Below are positions 1 through 11,568 of a DNA stretch of 64,000 nt, piece by piece. Made by a program: the position numbers and the translations under genes. This DNA comes from Limnephilus marmoratus (Eukaryota > Arthropoda > Insecta > Trichoptera > Limnephilidae): contig OU862920.1 in the NCBI GenBank assembly GCA_917880885.1, forward strand, positions 38,103,019-38,167,018. Direction: 5' to 3'. Below the pieces are notes generated by a model. That model had not been told where the DNA came from, searched no databases, and saw nothing but the letters and a program-made list of their open reading frames with translations. Each line of letters starts with the position of its first letter. Within the stretch, counting starts at the first letter, position 1.

Positions 1-2033
1 ATTTGAACGGAGTAAGCGTGGGTTGTAAATTTCCGATAATGGTAGATAACGATCAATTAACTTCACTTTGCTTACCACAACAATTGATTACTAACACAGA
101 CACATTTGGAATAACGTTACGTGAAAACGGAAAAATCACACATTAACAACAACACAAAATACATTTAGAAATTTCATCATAGAACGGCACACTCACAAAA
201 ATGGGAAATATTCTAGTTTAAAATCAATTAAGTACTTGATTCAATCATTTGCAAGTCCCGATTTTCAATCAAAATATTGCATTTCAATATTCCCAAAGCG
301 TCAGACGCGGTCAATATTAACATTTTCAACGCACACGGTAATTCCAACATTTGAACGAAATTTCAACAAAAAACATTTAAACATTGTAGACAATACCTAT
401 AAAGAAAATTATTTTGTAATTTGATCGGTTCTGGATATTCACAAAACATTTTGGCGTTCGTCTGACGCCCATTGGGAAACAATAAAAAGACGACAAACCA
501 ATAAAAACTGCCGTCTCATAAACTTCAATCAAGGCAATTGTAGAAATATTATCATTTTTATGAGTGTACCTTCAGAGTTGGTTTATAAAATTGGTTTTTA
601 CACGCAGCGCCGCACATTATAATACAATATTAATAAAAAATAATAAAGTATAGCACAAACAATGATAATAATCGCTTCTCTGCATTATTCTATACTATAC
701 ATTTAAAAAAGGACTACAGTTAGACTATAAGATTACACGCGGTTGTAACAGCACGTATCCGACCGACAGACTTTAACAAGCAATTTCCGAGCTTAAATGC
801 AATGAAAAAAGTCTCTGGTGACATTTTTTCAATTAATTAAAAATATTTATTTCTTTCAAATGTCGCCACCGATTCTAATGCCAGCGTGCTTGTACCAAGT
901 GAAATTCACCGCCCAGTTCCCACAGCATTAGACAGTAAGGGACGGTGCATATCCCGAGTTAAAAGCGTGCTGGCAATAGGTCAGCATTTTTTGTCCAAAG
1001 TACCCAAGTTCAGGAATCGCTGGTTAAAGTCTATTGTAAATCCTAAGAGATTAGAAATAAAGGCAACCAGCAGAAATCTGTTAATCTGCCTGCATTTTGT
1101 AATTAAGAAATCGCAAGGCATTTTTTTATGTCATAGTTTAAACAGTTTATCGTAAATCATCATAGATTAATTTAAATGTTTTGTACTGTTACTTCCTTGG
1201 TCATGACATTAGTTCAACGTTTGGTTTTTGTATATTTACCTCTCCGAAAAGGCTGAGGCCGTTTAAGTTGGGTTTATCACCGGAGGAATCCGCCCTAAAA
1301 GAAAAATGATATATTAGTTGAGCAATCGATAAGATCCAAGCCTCATACAAACCTTTGAAGCAATTAATTTCTGAGAATGTGTAAGGGATAAGGACAAGAA
1401 TACAACTTCATAAACATTTTAATAATTACAATAATGTTGTAGTCACCTGTGTACATACAAAATTTATAAAAAATGCGTGGATTGAACAATCTTGGTAAAT
1501 ACTCTATTTTTTTTTCATCACAACTTTTTGCTTCTCTTCACCGTACGTCCAAGAACACAAATTATTACCGCTTCCATTTTCATTTTTTTCCAACACGCAG
1601 TATTTATTGGAGTGAATGTGATATCCTTGAAGATATTATTAGAAACACGATACTTATAAATATTATGAAATATAAATACGTTTCATGATATTTTTAATAA
1701 TGTTTTTCAGCATTTATTTTTGTACCTCATCTTCTTTAGTGACGGTCGATATTCCTGTTCCGGTTAAAAGGAACCGGTTACTTTACTGCCATGGGAGCCT
1801 TCGATATTATGTTTTCTGAGTAACCGTTTATTTTTGGAACTGATACCTTTTTGGAATATTTATCAAACATGAAAAAAATATTATAAAATTGTAAAAACAC
1901 TACAGAATATCTTGTTTTATTTTTTGCTTTTCCGATTGGTGGAAGAATTGTCAAAATAAACTGATTTGATGATGTTTTGTACGCTAAAATGATGTACGCC
2001 ATTTTTTACCCGCGTTTGGTGAACTAAATAGAC
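1..2033. other. Dipeptidase intron, no gene seen
   Basis: AT-rich sequence downstream (on the minus strand) of the last dipeptidase exon in the window. I looked for the next dipeptidase exon, which should carry the remaining zinc histidines, and did not see it. Short open frames here have no recognisable protein character. Confidence 0.5.
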
Positions 2034-2165
2034 AGATTCTTCAAGCGGTCGAGGGGTAAGGTTCTCGACCAGCAATCCAAAGGTCACGGGTTCAAATAAT
2101 GTTTTCAAGTAATTTTTGTAATTTTTTTTTCATTGTTTTGTGTTATTTCACAATTTAATTTGACC
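2034..2165 (+). repeat. SINE-C head (tRNA-derived), partial
   Basis: A tRNA-like head with a box-B-like GGTCACGGGTTCAAAT near 2085-2100 is followed by the TGTTATTTCACAATTTAAT segment that also follows the heads of the copies at 51781 and 52762. The diagnostic body of the family (GCGGCACGTTCCAGAGTGG) is missing, so this is a truncated copy. Confidence 0.5.
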
Positions 2166-2170
2166 AATAA

Positions 2171-2202
2171 ACGCTGTTTCTGAATATTTTCAGAAACAGC
2201 GT
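2171..2202. other. Perfect 14-bp hairpin
   Basis: ACGCTGTTTCTGAA is followed by a TATT loop and its exact reverse complement, with no mismatches. It lies directly after the SINE head. Its role is unknown; it could be the end of a lost foldback element. Confidence 0.6.
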
Positions 2203-2382
2203 AATAATAAAAAAATATTAAAAGTTCATTTTAAATCGTGTCATTAAAACACACTGTCAAGTTAATGGTATTGAATTTTTTATGCTGCTATCCATAATTT
2301 TCCGGTCAGCTGATGATAGTATATTGAAGTTGTATTAAAATGAATGACAGAAGCCATTCAACATTTCATGTTATTTGTTTAT

Positions 2383-2465
2383 TTACATGCTGTTTATAGA
2401 GATTTAGACGTATAATAGTTGTTGTGTTGATTGAAACATTATTTAGGCCTAAATAATTCAGCATC
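2383..2465 (-). repeat. Dispersed repeat with 20-bp palindrome
   Basis: This segment reappears in the opposite orientation at about 32890-32965, sharing the palindrome ATTATTTAGGCCTAAATAAT (here 2438-2457), an ACAACAACTA-like stretch and a CTCTATAAACAG word. It is a dispersed repeat of unknown class. Confidence 0.55.
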
Positions 2466-2698
2466 AAAAATACAGATAATAGGTATAGAGGTAGGAATAG
2501 ACAAAAAAACCTCACATTCCCATCTTTCCCATCCCTTCTCACTCTCCTCACCCTCACAAAATACCGCCTAATATAAACTCCCTGCAGCTGGTAGTCGTAA
2601 GAGATAGGTACCTACACAAATTAAAAATTAGAGTATTCTGGTTTGTTGCTTCTATAATATGAGGAATCATCTAAATAAATTGTTGATTAGGGACTCAC

Positions 2699-2855
2699 CA
2701 GGGTGTGTTGCAGGTGTGCGTGAGGGTAAGATATCGTACACCTAGCTCGTAATACATCCTGAGGACGCCCAGCGAGTTGCCGATGCTGTGGCCCCCTTCC
2801 ACTCCGATGAGGGACGCTATCTTCCGGGGCCGCGCCCCGTGGGACTCCAGGATAT
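2699..2855 (-). CDS. Membrane dipeptidase, exon 4
   Basis: Coding exon of a renal-dipeptidase-like (M19) zinc enzyme, which hydrolyses dipeptides and, in vertebrates, leukotriene D4 at the cell surface. The translation runs from [10 protein letters not shown] through [14 protein letters not shown] to [12 protein letters not shown]. The VEGGHS glutamate is the bridging zinc ligand and catalytic site in this family, and the THxCNTPW segment is another family hallmark. The minus-strand acceptor AG is at 2857-2856 and the donor GT at 2698-2697. The exon opens with AT, completing a GAT codon begun by the last G of exon 3, and it ends inside the Trp codon. Later family zinc ligands (two histidines) are not in the window, so the gene continues past position 1. 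The exon is GC-rich against an AT-rich background. Confidence 0.93.
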
Positions 2856-2944
2856 CTACCGAACAAACAAACATCAACCAATCAGATTAGGTACCAATGG
2901 GAAACTTATTATTTCTCTTGTTCTAACGGCTCTGGATTCAGTGA

Positions 2945-3120
2945 AACAATAACATCCCCTATTAGAGTGTTGTGAGGCTCAAGGCTCAAGGTAGTGGGGT
3001 GAGCAAGGAGCATCTCAGGAGGGGAAAGAGAAAAGTGGAGAAATACCTGGCTATTCAGATCTGGTCACCAGACATGTTTTAATTTTTAATGGTGGTCTTT
3101 CATCAGATACTGAGAGTATG
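2945..3120 (-). repeat. SINE-C fragment
   Basis: Contains the family words GGCTATTCAGATCTGGTCACCA and a TGGTGGTCTTTC / ACTGAGAGTAT stretch seen in the full copy at 52371-52762, on the minus strand. The head and tail are missing. Confidence 0.6.
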
Positions 3121-3142
3121 TATGTATATATTTTTTTATTAA

Positions 3143-3384
3143 ACAGTGTGTTAACTTGACTTACTTTATTTAACACGTGATTCCTGACATTATTTGAAGT
3201 GAAAAATGTAAACACGGTGTCATTTTTGATATTTTTTTTCTACAAAAATATAAAAAATGGTAGGTGTTGGATAGTTGGTGGCGGGGTGTGGCTTTTCCGG
3301 AGACCAAAATTTCGTTCACATTTTTTACTCAAAATAGTGTCAGGAATCACTGGTTAAAATTAAGTACGTCCCTCATCACCCTGT
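3143..3384. mobile_element. MITE, family ACAGGGTGT (copy 1)
   Basis: The left end ACAGTGTGTTAACTTGACTT and the right end, read in reverse as ACAGGGTGATGAGGGACGTACTT, form long imperfect terminal inverted repeats. They share the motif GATTCCTGACATTATTTG and its complement. The same family is at 41952-42334 and, degraded, at 61035. It is a non-autonomous DNA element with no coding capacity. Confidence 0.65.
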
Positions 3385-3469
3385 ATATCCCATTTACAAT
3401 GTAATTGTCTTATTATTAACAGATTGATTCCTAAATATAATAAAATAAAATAGTGAGAGGTTATGCCTG

Positions 3470-3675
3470 TAATAGTGAAAGACCACCTTTCCGAAACGCT
3501 TGAAATGTCATTACTTACTTCTGGTAACCAGATCTGAATCGCCAGATGCGTCCCAACTTGCCTCTCTACTCAATCTCCTTGCTATATCCATTTCATTTGG
3601 CCTCATCGTATACCCCTAAAGTATAAATTTTATAGTCCCACCAGCTCCCGTAGGCTCGGGGATCACATAAAAGTG
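3470..3675 (+). repeat. SINE-C fragment
   Basis: Plus-strand, diverged copy with AGACCACC, GGTAACCAGATCTGAATCGCC, a pyrimidine stretch and CCAGCTCCCGTAGG, in the order of the family body. It lies beyond the MITE at 3143-3384 and opposite in orientation to the fragment at 2945. Confidence 0.6.
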
Positions 3676-3899
3676 ATGCGGTTATTATATCTACGAAATT
3701 AAAAACGCTTTGAATTTTAAAAAAATCCTTTGATCGCCGGAATAACAAAATTCAAAGGGTTTTATTTTTTAATTTATCAGTTCACTGAAAAGCTTTTATG
3801 CTTTGAACACAACGAAATTGATTAAAAAATAACATGGTATAATATCATCTTGAGTACTACTTCCAACTAAATTTAACGGACCCAAATAAATCCTTCATG

Positions 3900-5238
3900 T
3901 TTTAGGTCAGTGGTCCTCAACCTTTTTGATCCGGCGTACCCCTTGTCATTTACTACAAATTTGTTGTTCCCCGTACCCTCTATCTATCTTTTTTACACGT
4001 ATAATGAAAGAAATGTTTCATTTGTAATTTTTAATACTCTCATTAATAATAATAATAATGTAGTATTTATATAGCGCAGTTTTGTGATATTTCATTTCAA
4101 GTGCGCTTAATTATAATAAACTTAAAATTAATCCTGTAGTGTTCCTTACGAGTCCTTACAAAATTAATTAAATAATGTGAAACAAAGAACATACAGTATA
4201 TACAAAGCAATTTCTAAAGAACAATATTAACAACAATAGTGAGTGCTGTTTTGGCACAGGACAATATATAATGATAACCATAACGGTGCCATTCAACAAG
4301 AATCGTGAAAACAAATGAGCGTGAAAAGATCGATCATAGTAAACGGCTCGATTTGACCTAGAAAGTTCGATTAAACGATTAGTAACATCTAGATCTGCTG
4401 ACCTTAGAGTAAGCTGCCTTAAGTTTTGTCTGACACGTAGTTCCGATATATAGGCTGGCGCCATTTCTTGCAATGCTTTGAAGGTCATTAAGCAGATCTT
4501 GAACTCTATTCTTTCAGGGCATCGAAGCCAATGAAGGCGATCCCTTAGAAGCGGGGTTAGACGTCAATACTTAGATTCACCAAAAATCATTCTCGCAGCA
4601 GCAGTGAAAACGGACTGGATTCTATTGAATTGCTTTTTAGGTAAGCCAGCATATGCACTATTACAATAGTCCATAATCCATAGTACAATAGACAACGAAC
4701 GAATTTATGAGTGTCTTTGCTCCATCAGAGGGAAGGCAATGCCTGATTGATTTTATCTGCCTTAGATGGAAAAAGCCTAAACTACAGATTTTTAAATTTC
4801 TGATTCAAGAGAAAGACTATTGTCTATAGTGAAACCTAGAAATTTTATTTCTGTAGAAGGAATTATATCTGTGCTCTGAACATGGATTGGATTAGAGTCG
4901 ATGAGGGCTTGCATTCCAGGAGAAGCTATCCAAATAAATTCCGTCTTGGTCGGATTAAGTTTGAGTTTATTGACAGACATCCAACTTGAGACTGTGTTAA
5001 TGAAACTAACCACCTCGTTTTTAAGGACGTCTTTTCATCCGGCTTTCATCTCATTATTTCATGAATTTAGCAGTCAAGTAGCACAAATACAATTAAGTAA
5101 TGCAATTTTATAAAGAGTGTAACACGACTTCGGGCATTTTAACTTGTGATTCTAGTGCCACGTTATTGCGTGCCCCCAATTTGGCTTCGCGTCCCCCAGA
5201 GGTACGCGTACCACAGGTTGAACACCACTGTTTTAGGT
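3900..5238. mobile_element. hAT-type DNA element with perfect 8-bp TSD
   Basis: The target duplication TTTTAGGT is exact on both sides (3900-3907 and 5231-5238). The element ends are CAGTGGTCCTCAACCTTTTT on the left and AACACCACTG on the right, giving inverted repeats of the CAGTGGTTCTCAACC type typical of hAT elements. The body is 1323 bp without a hAT transposase; most of it is an L2-like LINE fragment, so it is non-autonomous and has been invaded. Confidence 0.85.
4040..5030 (-). pseudogene. L2/CR1-like LINE, 3' part, broken
   Basis: Minus-strand remnant of a reverse transcriptase. One open piece (5013-4792) reads SSWMSVNKLKLNPTKTEF and then IKFLGFTIDNSLSL, the segment after the RT catalytic box. 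A second (4488-4168) reads LQEMAPAYISEL, part of the LINE C-terminus. Between them the frame is interrupted. The 3' end shows AGCGC, a TATAAATACTACATTATT stretch and ATT trinucleotides near 4040-4070, the usual tail of L2-like elements. It lies wholly inside the hAT-type element. Confidence 0.75.
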
Positions 5239-5334
5239 GAATGTTCAATGATAGACACTAGACAGTTCGACAGCCGAAACGTTTTTAAGTTTAGCTTTTT
5301 TAAAATTACGAGTTTGTACTTTACAAATTATTAT

Positions 5335-6215
5335 TACTCGTATAATTGGAGTCCTACAGGGTTTCCACCTTGGTCCAATCATGTTTAAAAATGATATTTA
5401 AAAAAATCATGATTTATCTATCTTACTTTTTGCTGATGACATTATTTTTTTTAGAATTACTCAAAATATTTACGATTGTAACTTCAAGATAATATCAACA
5501 AATTGTTAATTTGGTGCAATGAAAATAGACTTTACTTAAATATCTCAAAATGTCAAATAGCCCGATTTTATGGAATAAAAAATCCAGTGATTCATAATTA
5601 CAATATTGATAATAATGCTCTTGAGACATTAACACAACTTAAAGAGTTAGGCATCGCTTTTCATTCAAATCTTTCGTATGTTAACCACATAATGGAAATC
5701 TCCAATAAGGGTTTACTAATGTTGGGATTTTTCACAAGGTTAACTAGAAATTTCAACGATATTAAATGTATTAAAATAATCTATTTTGCCTTTGTTAGAA
5801 GTCAACTGGAATACAAATCACCCGCATGAGTTGAAATAATACAATAAAAATTGTCAATTTATAAATTTTAAAATGGGTATTTCTGCAATCATCTTAAACT
5901 ACAACACTCTTTTAAAGATATGAATATTTATGCGGAAATTGTCAGACGAAAGGATTTTCACTGACTTGGTATTTATGTATAAAATACTAAATGATGTCGT
6001 CGATAGTCCAGAATTGCTTACAAAGACATGCTTTTCAAGGAATCCACTATGTGTTACTAGAAGTCGGGATTTTTTTCAATACAGAAATTCAGGACTAACA
6101 AACGTATTCTAACTAATGTATTCCTCTTGCCTAGAATAAAAACGGAGGGAAATAATTATACCAATTCAGTGGACATCTTCAATTTTTTGTTACTGAAGCA
6201 ATTTAGTTATGTATT
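5335..6215 (+). pseudogene. Jockey-like LINE RT remnant
   Basis: Plus-strand decayed reverse transcriptase. The RT catalytic box appears as LLFADDIIFFR near 5430-5455. A 108-residue piece (5503-5829) carries LIWCNENRLYLNISKCQ and LKELGIAFHSNLSYVNHI, the usual post-catalytic segment. A C-terminal piece (5930-6112) reads LSDERIFTDLVFMYKILN. Several stops and frame changes separate them. It starts about 100 bp after the hAT-type element. Confidence 0.75.
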
Positions 6216-6370
6216 TATATTTACTATCCATATGTGAAAGCCCCTAAAAAGGGCGTTAATAAAAAAATACTGTCAAAGTGTTCAACTATCACCATGAAGA
6301 TCCATCCACTCTTCTACCGGTTTCATACTGGGCCTATTAATTTAAGAATCCACTTTTCACACCATTCCAT

Positions 6371-6750
6371 GGGTGGGAATGCTATCCTTGTTCTACCGGT
6401 ATTGCAATGGAAGGTGCTCCAAGCAACTAGCGTCACTGATCTCTTCGGCACCGGTGCATAGTCGGGAAACTCGCCAAACTCGTGCCCAACATATGTACAG
6501 GGTTGACGTTTGTCACATGAGAATGGGTCACTTCTTCGACTCTTCTTGTGTTCAACAACTCGGCTGAAGAACGATTTGCCGGCCTTTGTGTTTCCTCCTT
6601 CCTACAACACGGGTCTTTTCAATACCAATATTCATTCCTTCCTCTCCTCAAAAAGACTCTCCACACAACATCTCAGATGACATGTCCTGAGGGAAATTAT
6701 TTTTCTCAGGGCCTCCTGTGTGGAGTTAATATAAAATATAAAAAAAATAT
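6371..6750 (+). mobile_element. LINE-B 3' fragment (copy 1)
   Basis: 5'-truncated copy of the LINE-B family, alignable to the copies at 7701, 37200 and 49303 from GGTGGGAATGCTATCC to the CTGTGTGGAG tail and A-rich end. The frame is broken (CGGCTGAAGAACG has replaced CGGCTGTGGAACG), so it is old. Confidence 0.85.
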
Positions 6751-6759
6751 ATAAAAATA

Positions 6760-7335
6760 TTTAAAAATTGCGGGGGCATTTTCTTTGCTCTTTCGAAAGG
6801 GGTAGATATATTTTATGTTGTTTGTTTTTTGCTGTTTTTTTTTTAAGTGGAATCCTAGAAGTGGAAATTAACACACATCATTCTCTTAACGAGTCGGATA
6901 GACATGTTGTCGATGAAAATGCATTCTATTAACTTTTGAGGAAAATTAGGAATACATAAGCATATTTCTTAAAATCAAAGAAAACACTTCGTATACAAAA
7001 TAAGTGTCGGTTTTAAAAATCTGAATTTGGCAAGGTTGGTATCGCTGAGAAGGAAGGTTCAAACATCAGCGAAACCTAAATATATATTTTTAGTTTTAAA
7101 AATCATTTGAAAAAAAGACGTAGATATGTGTTTTTGTTTTTTACATGTTGATTTTTAAGTAATTTCCTTTCTCTTATTTTTTTATGAAACCATCAAGCAG
7201 CAAAGCAATTAGTATCCGAAGTTGTGTAAATACATAACAAAAACATGTTCCGATAACATGGAAAATAAATCGTGACAGTAATGGCTTATTTCTAAATATA
7301 ATTAATTATGAACTCCCTGTCAACATTCCACAAAA
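6760..7335. other. Intronic AT-rich stretch, nothing recognised
   Basis: No open frame of protein character and no clear repeat boundary between the LINE-B fragment and the RTE-like remnant. The dipeptidase intron continues here. Confidence 0.5.
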
Positions 7336-7341
7336 AAATAT

Positions 7342-8893
7342 GTATCTCTTCTTCTTCTTGTTGTGCCTTGTCCGTTCAACGGACGTTGGCTATCATGTTG
7401 GCTATGCGGACTTTGTTTACTGCGGCCCGGAACAGCTCCACGGTAGACTGGCCAAACCACTGTCTCAGGTTTTTCAGCCATGAGGTTCTCCTTCTTCCAG
7501 GGCCCCGTCTTCCGGCAATCTTTCCCTGCATTATGAGATGCAGGATCTCATACTTCTCTGGATGTCTCATCACGTGTCCAAGATATTGAAGTTTTCGGAT
7601 TTTTATGGTTTTAATTACTTCTTTTTCTTTATTCATCCGAACCATAACATCTTCATTTGTGACCCTGTCCATCCAGCTTATTTTAAGTATTCTTCTGTAG
7701 ATGCGGATGACAGTACAGTTCATGATAGCTTTTTGTTTGACAAGCCCCCAAAGGGCTCACAAACTCCAACAGCTCGTAGGGCTTTGAAGCAAAGAATGGA
7801 CGGCTACCTCGAGAGTGTTTTCTCTTGGGGTAAAAATAATCTCGTTGAATTTAATGTTTCAAAGACCCAATCTTGTCTGATTACGTCCAAAAGGGATCGA
7901 AATGAAAATCTAGTCTCTTTCAACGGAAGCAATCTTCCGAACAGGCCCTCCATTGATATGCTTGGTGTAACCCTAAGTGACCAGCTCAGGTATGGGGGCT
8001 CCATCGAAGCCAGAATAAAGCTAGCCTCCCAAAAACTGGGCGTACTGTACAGGGCCCGCAGATACTGCAGATAGTACACAACTGCTAACCTTGTACAAAT
8101 CACAAGTACGCCCCACGGTTGAATTTGGCAGCCATCTCTGGTCTGGAGCTCCAAAATACCTGAAAAATACCCTCGACTCTTTGCAGAAACGGGCGGTCCG
8201 TTTGATAGATTCTCCCATCTTAACAGACGGATTGCAATCTTTAGAGCACAGGCGTCGGGTGGGAATGTTATCCTTGTTCTACCGGTATTACAATGGAAGA
8301 TGCTCCAAGGAACTAGCATCATTGATCCCTTCGGCACCGGTAAATAGTCGGGAAACACGCCTAACGCGTGCCCAACATTTGTACACGGTTGACATTTGTC
8401 ACATGAAAACGGGTCGTTTCTTTGACTCGTTCTTGTGTTCAACAGCTCGGCTGTGGAATGATTTGCCGGCCTCTGTGTTTCCTCCTTCCTACAACATGGG
8501 TCTCTTCAAGACCAATGTTCATTCCTTCCTCTCCTCAAAACGACCCTCCACACAGCATCCCAGATGACATAGGCCCTGAGGGAAATTATTTTCCTCAGGG
8601 CCTCCTGTGTGGAGTTAATGTAAAAAAAAAAAAAAAAAGATCCACATCTCGAATGCCTCAAGTCGCCTAATTAATTCTTCAGTAAGCGTCCATGCTTCCA
8701 TTCCATAAAATAATATTGAAAATACGTAGCATCTGACCATTCGCATTCGTAATCCAAGGTTGAGATCATAACTGCAGAACATTTTTTTCATGCGGATAAA
8801 GGTTGCACGAGCTCGCTCAATGCGGCATTTGATTTCAACTGAAGGATCCCATCTATCATTTACATTGCAGCCCAAGTATACAATGTATCTCTA
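7342..8893 (-). pseudogene. RTE-like LINE, split by LINE-B
   Basis: Minus-strand 3' end of an RTE-type element. Its upstream part (8893-8641) reads VYLGCNVNDRWDPSVEIKCR and IRMVRCYVFSILFYGMEAWT. Its downstream part (7702-7376) reads YRRILKISWMDRVTNEDV, LQYLGHVMRHPEKYEIL and RRGPGRRRTSWLKNLRQWFG. The two parts join exactly at EAFEMW|IYRRIL once the LINE-B insert is removed. The 3' end is a short GAA-type repeat (7349-7361), usual for RTE elements. It is 5'-truncated near 8893, where a stop precedes the frame. Confidence 0.85.
7701..8638 (+). mobile_element. LINE-B (copy 2), nested in RTE-like LINE
   Basis: 5'-truncated LINE-B starting within the RT YADDS box (GCGGATGACAG) and ending in a poly(A) run at about 8622-8638. 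It encodes DSFLFDKPPKGSQTPTARRA, NLVEFNVSKTQSCLITSKRD, RPSIDMLGVTLSDQLRYGGS and, after a frame break near 8073, YKSQVRPTVEFGSHLWSGAP to the C-terminus LWNDLPASVFPPSYNMGLFK. The flanking AGAT (7699-7702 and 8638-8641) is a probable short target duplication. The tail carries the nested stems described for the family. Confidence 0.9.
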
Positions 8894-10270
8894 GCCACCA
8901 TAAAAAAACAACATTCAAAAACTGAATTTGAAAAAATGATATACACAGACATAATATTTTTAAAAATCTCAAGATACCTACGTCAAAATTAATTTGTCAG
9001 AACGCGATTTCCCTGTTTACTTACCTACACAACATGTATAGGCATGCTTTGTTATCAAAACAACTAGGATGTCTCTTTCAAAAATTAAATAATATTAAGA
9101 TAAAATAACTTGAAAAATATGCCCTATCGTTTCCTCAAAAGTTACTAAAAAATCCTTGTGATAACCACGTTCAATGTGACACAATTAAGTGACGAGTATC
9201 TGCACAGCTGTCATTCAATATTTCTTCGTTATAATAAGTCCCGTTAGATACCCACTACATTTGTGAATTTTTGAAATTTCGTAAAGGCGTTTTTTTACGT
9301 TGGTTTTATAAAAAAATCGGATGGTGCAATTCACGCCCTGATTTTTTTAGACCAAGGTAAAAGTACAATCTTCAGAAAGCTAAAGTAGGTAAGAGTGGTG
9401 AGGCTACGAATCACCGCACAAATAGAAAACCGGATGCTACGAAGCACAAAGAGGAGACTGATCATACTATCTCATTCTCTCGCAGGCTAAATTCTTTAGA
9501 TGTACGTGTTTGTCTCTTTTTAGTGTCGCTCGTTTCCGTTTCATCGAGTTTCAAATCACAGCGGTGCTAAGGAAGTTTTCACTTCGAAAACAAACTATGA
9601 CTAAAGATCAACACATATTAATAATGCAATAATCAACAATTTTATTACACGTACATGTAAGCCAAATGTTTATTTACGGTAGGATGGAAGGGAGTGTAAT
9701 TAGCGTGAAAAACTAAATTGTCCGGGAGAAACGTATGAACACAAAGCGGGGTGCGCATTAATAAAAACTTTATGGAGAGTGAACCCTTTCATCAGTAATT
9801 CAACGCAAAACATTTTCTTCTTCTTTCTTTGTTATTTGGGTCAAGTTCCGCCTTTCATCCTTAATGCGCTGCACGACACTGAAATATTTAATTTATTTCT
9901 TTTTCATCATACTGTACACTCCCAGGCAATAATAATAAAAAGTGTGAAACGACGAACATTGCAAAAACATAATACCTATAGATTTCGTTTTTCAAATAAT
10001 TCTAAAACATTACAAAAAAGAACTGGTTGTAGAACTACCGGCGATTGCGAAATTTGACTTTTTGTGTTGTTTAATATATTTACTAAACATGTTTAAATGA
10101 AAATTTTCACCAAGCTAGCTGAAATATCTTCATCCAAACTTATAAAATAATTCTATACCTGGGAAGCATACATACGTAACATTCATAGTTTAAAATGTTT
10201 CTTAAGATACTGGAGTGATATCTTATGTTATTGTATTTTCGTATGAAGGAAAAACAACAGAAACATATTT
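8894..10270. other. Intronic sequence with one dispersed repeat
   Basis: No gene seen. A segment at about 9480-9600 (CTTTTTAGTGTCGCTCGTTTCC, then GTTTTCACTTCGAAAAC) recurs in the opposite orientation at 56650-56790 and in short form at 11335-11412, so it is a dispersed repeat of unknown class. Confidence 0.45.
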
Positions 10271-11076
10271 CTGTACCCGAGAAGCATACGGATGCAAGTC
10301 CAAAAAGGTAAATGTTCACGAGAGCCAAAAAGGTATTTTTTCTGTAACTATGGTCTCATAACTTCTTCGGATATCCATGCCTTTAGATAACAAAAAAAAA
10401 TCATTGTTAAATCAATTAGTTTTGTTTTAAAAACGAGCAAATAAAACGAAATATTTTATATGTAAAGCCTTTAAAAATATTGTTTTAAAAAAACACTACC
10501 AAAACACGGACTTGATTCCTTCTGCTTCAAAATGAAATGGAATATTTTGTTATGACATGTGGTGTATTATGAAAGGATCAATGTTTGAAAATTGTTTACT
10601 TCCATAGAAAGTGTTAAAGGCAGAAGGATGCAAATGGATTTGAGTCATTATTCATTATACTCAAAACGCAACTTAACCATAAAGGTGCAAGTCCATTCAC
10701 ATTTTTCTGTTTCTAAGATAGTAGTTGAATCAAAGGTAGATGCATCCGTTGAAAAAATCGTTTTTCCATTCAAAAATCCGTTCACGGCCAAAAGTATTAT
10801 TGTGATTCATTTTGGCTTCTTCTTCTTCAGCCAACGTTAGCCAATCATCAATGCAGATGGTGAAGTATTAGTAAACATGGCATAATAACCCGAAAATGGA
10901 TCAAGATGTTTCCCAAACGTTTTTGAAAACGCTATTTTTCTTCAATTAGTTTTTGTTATCTAAAGACATGGATATCCGAAGAAGTTATGAGACCATAGTT
11001 ACAGAAAAAAATAGTTTTTTGGCTCTCCTGAACATTTACCTTTTTGGACTTGCATCCATATGCTTCTCGGGTACAG
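10271..11076. repeat. Long inverted repeat, arms about 126 bp
   Basis: Arm 10271-10396 (CTGTACCCGAGAAGCATA to GATAACAAAA) matches the reverse complement of 10951-11076 with only a few differences and one small gap. The loop is about 550 bp. No transposase and no clear target duplication were found. It may be a foldback element or an inverted duplication inside the dipeptidase intron. Confidence 0.75.
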
Positions 11077-11435
11077 TATTATTTTGGGCTAAAACATTAA
11101 ATAAAATACGTTTATAAAGGTAAAGTTAAAACATTCGAGCGCAGTTTACACGCGGTAGAAGCATAACTTTGCCAAAACAATTTCAACCAATACTTGAAAA
11201 GTGAGGTCATAATAAAAGCGATCAATTAGTGCCGCAGACTTTGCGTCATTTCCGTTTCATGTCTCAACCAATAATAGGAGCCTTTAAAAGTGACATCGTA
11301 ATCAAGTCGACCTAAGACCGCAGTCGACGCAGTCGATGCAGGTGCAGTAATCGTCATTTCCGTTTCATCCGAAATCCTAGTCACAACGGGAGCTAAAGAA
11401 TTTTCACTTCAAAAACAGTAAAGTAGTTAGCTTAC

Positions 11436-11568
11436 CGTTCACGGAGGTGGCGAATTGGAAATAATTGGGATATTTCTCCACCAGGCGCTTGATAACATCA
11501 ATCTGCTCGAGGGTCAACTGCACGGCGTCTTTGTTCTGCGCGGCGCAGGGCACAAATGCAGACCAGAA
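11436..11568 (-). CDS. Membrane dipeptidase, exon 3
   Basis: 133-bp exon encoding [20 protein letters not shown], then [18 protein letters not shown] and FATSVN, ending with the first base of the next codon. FWS-FVPC-QNKDAV is a strongly conserved block of animal membrane dipeptidases, directly after the KLRAG(M/F)-GAQ segment ending exon 2. The acceptor is a long poly-T tract followed by CAG (AG at 11570-11569); the donor is G|GTAAG at 11435. The upstream junction is phase 0 and the downstream junction phase 1, both agreeing with the neighbouring exons. Confidence 0.93.
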
